Shown: piece after piece, positions 53,245 to 56,322 of the stretch | Layout of the letters: every line of letters starts with the position of its first letter | Position numbering within the stretch: position 1 is the first letter of the stretch | Origin: Spirochaetaceae bacterium | GTDB taxonomy: Bacteria; Spirochaetota; Spirochaetia; Treponematales; Breznakiellaceae | DNA: 56,322 nt | Direction: 5' to 3' | Assembly (NCBI GenBank): GCA_031279015.1 | Contig: JAITJI010000065.1 | Location: 1-56,322, forward strand | Program-made: the position numbers and the translations under genes | The notes under the pieces: generated by a model | Seen by the model: only the letters and a program-made list of their open reading frames with translations | Databases searched by the model: none | Told to the model about the DNA's origin: nothing

Positions 53245-54180
53245 TCAGCGCTCCAGCCTGGCGGTCATCACGATGTTTTGACGGTAATTACCAAAGTGCT
53301 CCCCAAAGAGGTTGATGCCCCCGGGGTATTCGCTGGTTTCCCTGACGCCTATTTTGAAGGAGATGTATTCGCCTTTGGTAATGCCCAGATCTTCTATGGT
53401 GAGATCCGATGATTTTCTGCCGTCGCTGAAACAGCCCCGGGGGGTAATTTCCAGACGGTGGAGTTCTCCGTATTGGGTGGCGCTGTCAGGCCACCAGTCG
53501 GGATTGTATATACCCCGTTTGTCCCCGTAATCGCCAACACTGCGGAAGGTAAACGCATCCTTTTCATTTATCCGAATGGTAATATCGCTGGGCCAGTCGT
53601 TATTGTAACCCGGCGCTTCCGAACAGGCTTCAAATGAAAAGGACACCTCGGTGATCTGCCCGGATTTTATAAAGTGATTGGAAAAACGGTATTCCAGAAA
53701 CCCCGTGTTAAACCAGATGAGCTGGGCATGGGTACGGTTTGGACTGTAAAAGGCATTTTCCGAATCCTCTATCCCAATATAGAACCGTCTCCCCGCGATA
53801 CCGCAGGGTTTTGTTACGGAACAGTCAAAGTAGTTTCCCAGGGGCATGTCGTAGCCCATGTCCCTTGTGGGCTTATCGTTTTTTTTCCGGTTAAACAGAT
53901 TCAGGTAAACATCCTCGGCTAGAATGGCGCAGATCTTTTGGGCCCCCCGCACTCCCGGTTTTTCCTGGGTAAAGATCAACCCCGTCTTCTCAAGTATCCG
54001 GACATGGAGGGCCGTTGTTGAGAGGGGAAGCCGGAATTCTTCGGCAAGCTCGCTGATATTCAATCCTGATTTTTCCACCAGGATATGCAGCATCTTTAAC
54101 CGGACCGGCGAGGCCAGGGCTTTGAGAATCTCCGCCGCTTTTTCAGGCTGATACAGATCCAGGTTGATACGATTTTTCAT
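53245..54180 (-). CDS. ArsR-type winged-helix regulator with a large C-terminal beta-rich domain
   Basis: 311 residues. Residues 10-85 are an ArsR-like winged helix (ILKALASPVRLKMLHILVEK, ISELAEEFRLPLSTTALHVR). The remaining 200 residues are rich in aromatic and beta-forming residues (FYIGIEDSENAFYSPN, LIWFNTGFLEYRFSN, ISFKIGVRETSEYPGG) and resemble a jelly-roll, perhaps a sugar-binding sensor. No metal-binding cysteine pair of classical ArsR is seen. It follows the GH2 gene by 9 bases, so it likely controls glycan use. ATG at 54180; no strong ribosome site except GGTAACGGTGG. Confidence 0.75.
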   Translation of the reverse strand: MKNRINLDLYQPEKAAEILKALASPVRLKMLHILVEKSGLNISELAEEFRLPLSTTALHVRILEKTGLIFTQEKPGVRGAQKICAILAEDVYLNLFNRKKNDKPTRDMGYDMPLGNYFDCSVTKPCGIAGRRFYIGIEDSENAFYSPNRTHAQLIWFNTGFLEYRFSNHFIKSGQITEVSFSFEACSEAPGYNNDWPSDITIRINEKDAFTFRSVGDYGDKRGIYNPDWWPDSATQYGELHRLEITPRGCFSDGRKSSDLTIEDLGITKGEYISFKIGVRETSEYPGGINLFGEHFGNYRQNIVMTARLER

Positions 54181-54189
54181 CCGCCACCG

Positions 54190-55995
54190 TTACCGGTACA
54201 GGTTGTTCACCTGCCGTTCGTTGATTTCCTTGAGAATCGCCGGATCGACCTTAAAGTTTCTGTCCGGATCCATGAGGCCGTTTATCTCCTGCTGAACATC
54301 GGTAACCTGGGTATAGCAATACCCGCATACCCTGTCAATTTTCTTGATGGCCGTGGTAATGGCGTCGAAGCGTCTGATAAATTCTTCGGCGGTGTTTACC
54401 TTGTTCCCATACCCCCAGCCGGCATCGTTGTTGTTAAAGGCAATACCCCCGAATTCACTTATGATGATCGGCTGCCCCCGGTATCCGTAACCTTTGGCAA
54501 AGGCTGATTTGAAACCATTACCGTATACAAGGTTGTCCAGGGCCGCATCAAGATAAGCGGAATAGCGGCTGAAGAAATCCTCCCCCTTTTCCGCATAATC
54601 GTGGAGGGTGATGATATCAGAAACGGTGTGCTCCCATCCGTCATTGGTAATCACCGGACGGTAGGGATCGCAGGATTTAGTCAGGTTGTATATTCCCTCG
54701 GTAAAACGCTGCTGGGCCCTATTGTTTTTTATTCCCGAAATTCCCCAGGATTCGTTAAAGGGAGTCCAGGTGATTATCGAGGGGTGATTGTAGTTCTGCC
54801 GTACAATTTCCATCCATTCCCGGGTAAAATGCCCTACCGCGGATTCGTTAAACTCGTAGGCGGCGGCCATCTCACTCCAGACCAGAAGGCCCTTGACATC
54901 CGCCCAGTAGAGGAACCGTTCATCCTCAGTCTTCTGATGTTTCCGTACCCCGTTGTAGCCTGCCGCCATCGTTCTGTCTATGTCGGTGATGAGGGCCTCT
55001 TCATCAGGCGGGGTAAGGTGGCTATCCTTCCAGTACCCCTGATCCAGGATGAGCCGCTGATACAGGGGGACGCCGTTAAGGAGGACCTTGTCTCCGTCAA
55101 TCCGGATATCCCTCATGCCAAAATAGGATCGGACCGCATCGACAGGGTTCCCGTCCCGGAGGAGCCGGAAGCTGATGTCATAGAGATGGGGATGTTCCGG
55201 CGCCCAGGTAAAGACACCCCATTCACCTATCTCCGTATTAACGACATCCGCGGTAAATTCAATATGTTTTTTGTTGACCGGGACAAGCAGGCTGGTGACA
55301 GGCAGCCCCTTAAATTCAATCACCGCCTCCAAATACAGGGGAGGACCGGCCCCTTCAGCGCCGCCGGGGTTTGTCTTAACATCGGCCTCTACCGCCAGTT
55401 TGCCGTCCGCTAAAAACGGAGTCATCCGGAGGGAAGCAATATGCTCCTCCGGAACATATTCCAGCCAAACGGTCTTCCATATCCCCGTGGTTTGAACATA
55501 CCAACAGCCGAAATTCTCAGCCTTCCAGCGCTGTTTGCCCCGGGGCTGGGAGGTATCAAAGGAATCCTCCACCCGGACGGTGATATCGTTTTGTCCGTCC
55601 CGGAGGAGCGGGGTGATGTCAAAGGAAAACCGGGCGTAGGCTCCGTCATGGGCGCCGGCAAAGCTGCCGTTGATCCAGAGTTCCGTGTGGTAATCACTCC
55701 CTTCAAAATGGATCACAAGCCGTTTCCCCGCTACCTTGCTTTTTTCAAAATGGATGTTCCGGTGATACCAGATCACCCCGCGGGGGGCCGGATCCCCGAT
55801 GCCGCTTTTGGCGGTTTCATAGGTGAAGGGAACCTCTATGCTGCGGGAACCGGGAAAGGAACGGAACCACTCCCTCCCTATCCCTTCATCGGCATCGTCA
55901 AAGGCAAAGTCCCATTGGCCATTCAGGTTTTCCCAGGAACCGGTATTCCGCGCAAACTGGGGGCGGGGATAACCGGGTTGATAGCTTTTCATCAT
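54190..55995 (-). CDS. Glycoside hydrolase family 2 enzyme (beta-galactosidase/beta-glucuronidase-like)
   Basis: 601 residues. GH2 order: sugar-binding jelly-roll (30-180, with RGVIWYHRNIHF and HTELWINGSFAGAHDG), immunoglobulin-like domain, then TIM barrel with acid/base E415 (TPFNESWGI) and nucleophile E514 (IISEFGGIAF). LILDQGYWKDSHLTPPD near 315-331 is seen in a group of short GH2 enzymes. No signal peptide, so it acts on imported oligosaccharides. Galactosidase, glucuronidase or mannosidase specificity is not decidable. ATG follows GAGG. Regulator gene is 9 bases downstream. Confidence 0.88.
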   Translation of the reverse strand: MMKSYQPGYPRPQFARNTGSWENLNGQWDFAFDDADEGIGREWFRSFPGSRSIEVPFTYETAKSGIGDPAPRGVIWYHRNIHFEKSKVAGKRLVIHFEGSDYHTELWINGSFAGAHDGAYARFSFDITPLLRDGQNDITVRVEDSFDTSQPRGKQRWKAENFGCWYVQTTGIWKTVWLEYVPEEHIASLRMTPFLADGKLAVEADVKTNPGGAEGAGPPLYLEAVIEFKGLPVTSLLVPVNKKHIEFTADVVNTEIGEWGVFTWAPEHPHLYDISFRLLRDGNPVDAVRSYFGMRDIRIDGDKVLLNGVPLYQRLILDQGYWKDSHLTPPDEEALITDIDRTMAAGYNGVRKHQKTEDERFLYWADVKGLLVWSEMAAAYEFNESAVGHFTREWMEIVRQNYNHPSIITWTPFNESWGISGIKNNRAQQRFTEGIYNLTKSCDPYRPVITNDGWEHTVSDIITLHDYAEKGEDFFSRYSAYLDAALDNLVYGNGFKSAFAKGYGYRGQPIIISEFGGIAFNNNDAGWGYGNKVNTAEEFIRRFDAITTAIKKIDRVCGYCYTQVTDVQQEINGLMDPDRNFKVDPAILKEINERQVNNLYR

Positions 55996-56037
55996 ATTAC
56001 CTCAAGATAAATACAAAAATATTGTAACTAATATACC

Positions 56038-56067
56038 ATCATATAGACATTGTTTAATGCTTGTCAA
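56038..56067 (-). promoter_or_regulatory. GH2 operon promoter
   Basis: Reverse-strand TTGACA (56062-56067), 18-bp spacer, TATGAT (56038-56043). Leader about 36 bases. Confidence 0.65.
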
Positions 56068-56074
56068 TAAAATC

Positions 56075-56097
56075 ACAAAAAATTTGCTATTTTTTGT
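56075..56097. promoter_or_regulatory. 23-bp palindrome between divergent -35 boxes
   Basis: ACAAAAAAT (56075-56083), TTGCT, ATTTTTTGT (56089-56097): perfect 9-bp arms. It is flanked on both sides by TTGACA boxes pointing outward. Probable operator, most simply for the ArsR-type regulator at 53245-54180. Confidence 0.5.
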
Positions 56098-56125
56098 TGA
56101 CAATTACCCTGTGTCATAGTAAATT
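56097..56125 (+). promoter_or_regulatory. Outward promoter toward the right window edge
   Basis: TTGACA (56097-56102), 17-bp spacer, TAAATT (56120-56125). It reads out of the window, so a gene for the same glycan pathway may lie beyond. No supported coding region is seen in 56126-56274; a frame from ATG 56185 stays open into the poly-G but has no ribosome site. Confidence 0.4.
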
Positions 56126-56274
56126 AAAAAAAACAAATGAACTATCTTGCAAAATTATTGTAGGAATACGGTTGTATTAAAAATGGTATGTTGTCTTTTT
56201 GGAATCAACCTTATCAATCTCTCCGGAAAGCCGGTTCATCATCCGGATGAAAAACCGTTGAACAATTCGTTTGC

Positions 56275-56322
56275 GGGGGGGGGGGGGGGGGGGGGGGGGG
56301 GCGGGGGGGGGCGGGGGGGGGG
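56275..56322. repeat. Poly-G end of the window
   Basis: 48 bases of G broken only by two C. Such a run next to normal AT-rich sequence is most easily explained as a sequencing or assembly artefact at a contig end (two-colour chemistry reads dark as G). A real G-tract cannot be excluded. Confidence 0.8.

Overview
The window looks like chromosomal DNA of a spirochaete, most plausibly a GC-rich treponeme of the termite-gut (Breznakiellaceae/Treponema) type. This is an inference from the gene set: a DUF115 motility-associated protein, LysM/M23 cell-wall enzymes, a PilZ protein, a compact archaeal-type AspRS, an eukaryote-like isocitrate dehydrogenase, many xylan/plant-glycan functions and oxygen-defence genes. 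No single gene proves the genus. There is no prophage, CRISPR array or intact insertion sequence. Genes are densely packed, usually with strong Shine-Dalgarno sites and good sigma-70 promoters.

Layout. 1-1000: the tail of an unidentified gene, then about 840 bases of hairpin-rich non-coding DNA and a consensus promoter. 1001-6039: metY-type sulfhydrylase, nitroreductase, and a purB-guaB purine pair. 6123-8219: a decayed pepF and an archaeal-type aspS. 8278-13985: pentapeptide protein plus metallo-beta-lactamase-fold protein, a lipoprotein with a HExxH zinc-protease signature, unknown proteins, DUF167 and DUF2147 proteins. 14102-20260: macro-domain protein, icd, a beta-propeller/NodB fusion, small secreted proteins and a LysM-M23 membrane hydrolase. 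20312-24642: lepB-ftsI-DUF115 envelope operon. 24639-30447: reverse-strand mfd-HAD-plsC-phosphoesterase cluster. 30508-32392: secreted protein, PilZ protein, tRNA-Cys. 32621-39568: MlrC-like protein, two transsulfuration PLP enzymes in one operon with two Rrf2 regulators, an NADH oxidase-type flavoprotein and bacteriohemerythrin. 39828-42577: GH31 alpha-xylosidase and remnants of a probable sugar transporter. 42635-49648: an RsbRD-N-like protein and a complete F-type ATP synthase operon (a-c-b-delta-alpha-gamma-beta-epsilon). 49848-53107: polar amino acid ABC transporter and cysK. 53245-56322: GH2 enzyme with a fused ArsR-type regulator, a divergent operator region, then a poly-G end that looks artefactual.

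How it works together. Sulfur amino acid metabolism recurs (metY, two cystathionine-type enzymes, cysK, tRNA-Cys, an amino-acid importer). Two of these promoters carry the same 17-bp palindrome, CCTA-N9-TAGG (34295-34311 and 53133-53149). The tandem Rrf2 genes sit in the operon behind one of them. One Rrf2 protein has cysteines at exactly 92, 98 and 104, the IscR [2Fe-2S] positions; the other lacks them. This suggests a local sulfur/oxidative-stress regulon next to the oxygen-handling NADH oxidase and hemerythrin.

A second theme is leaderless transcription. At four genes (purB, the pentapeptide gene, lepB, the RsbRD-like gene) a good promoter lies so close to the start codon that the predicted transcript begins within a few bases of ATG and has no normal Shine-Dalgarno site. 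A third theme is gene decay: pepF and the transporter beside the alpha-xylosidase are broken.
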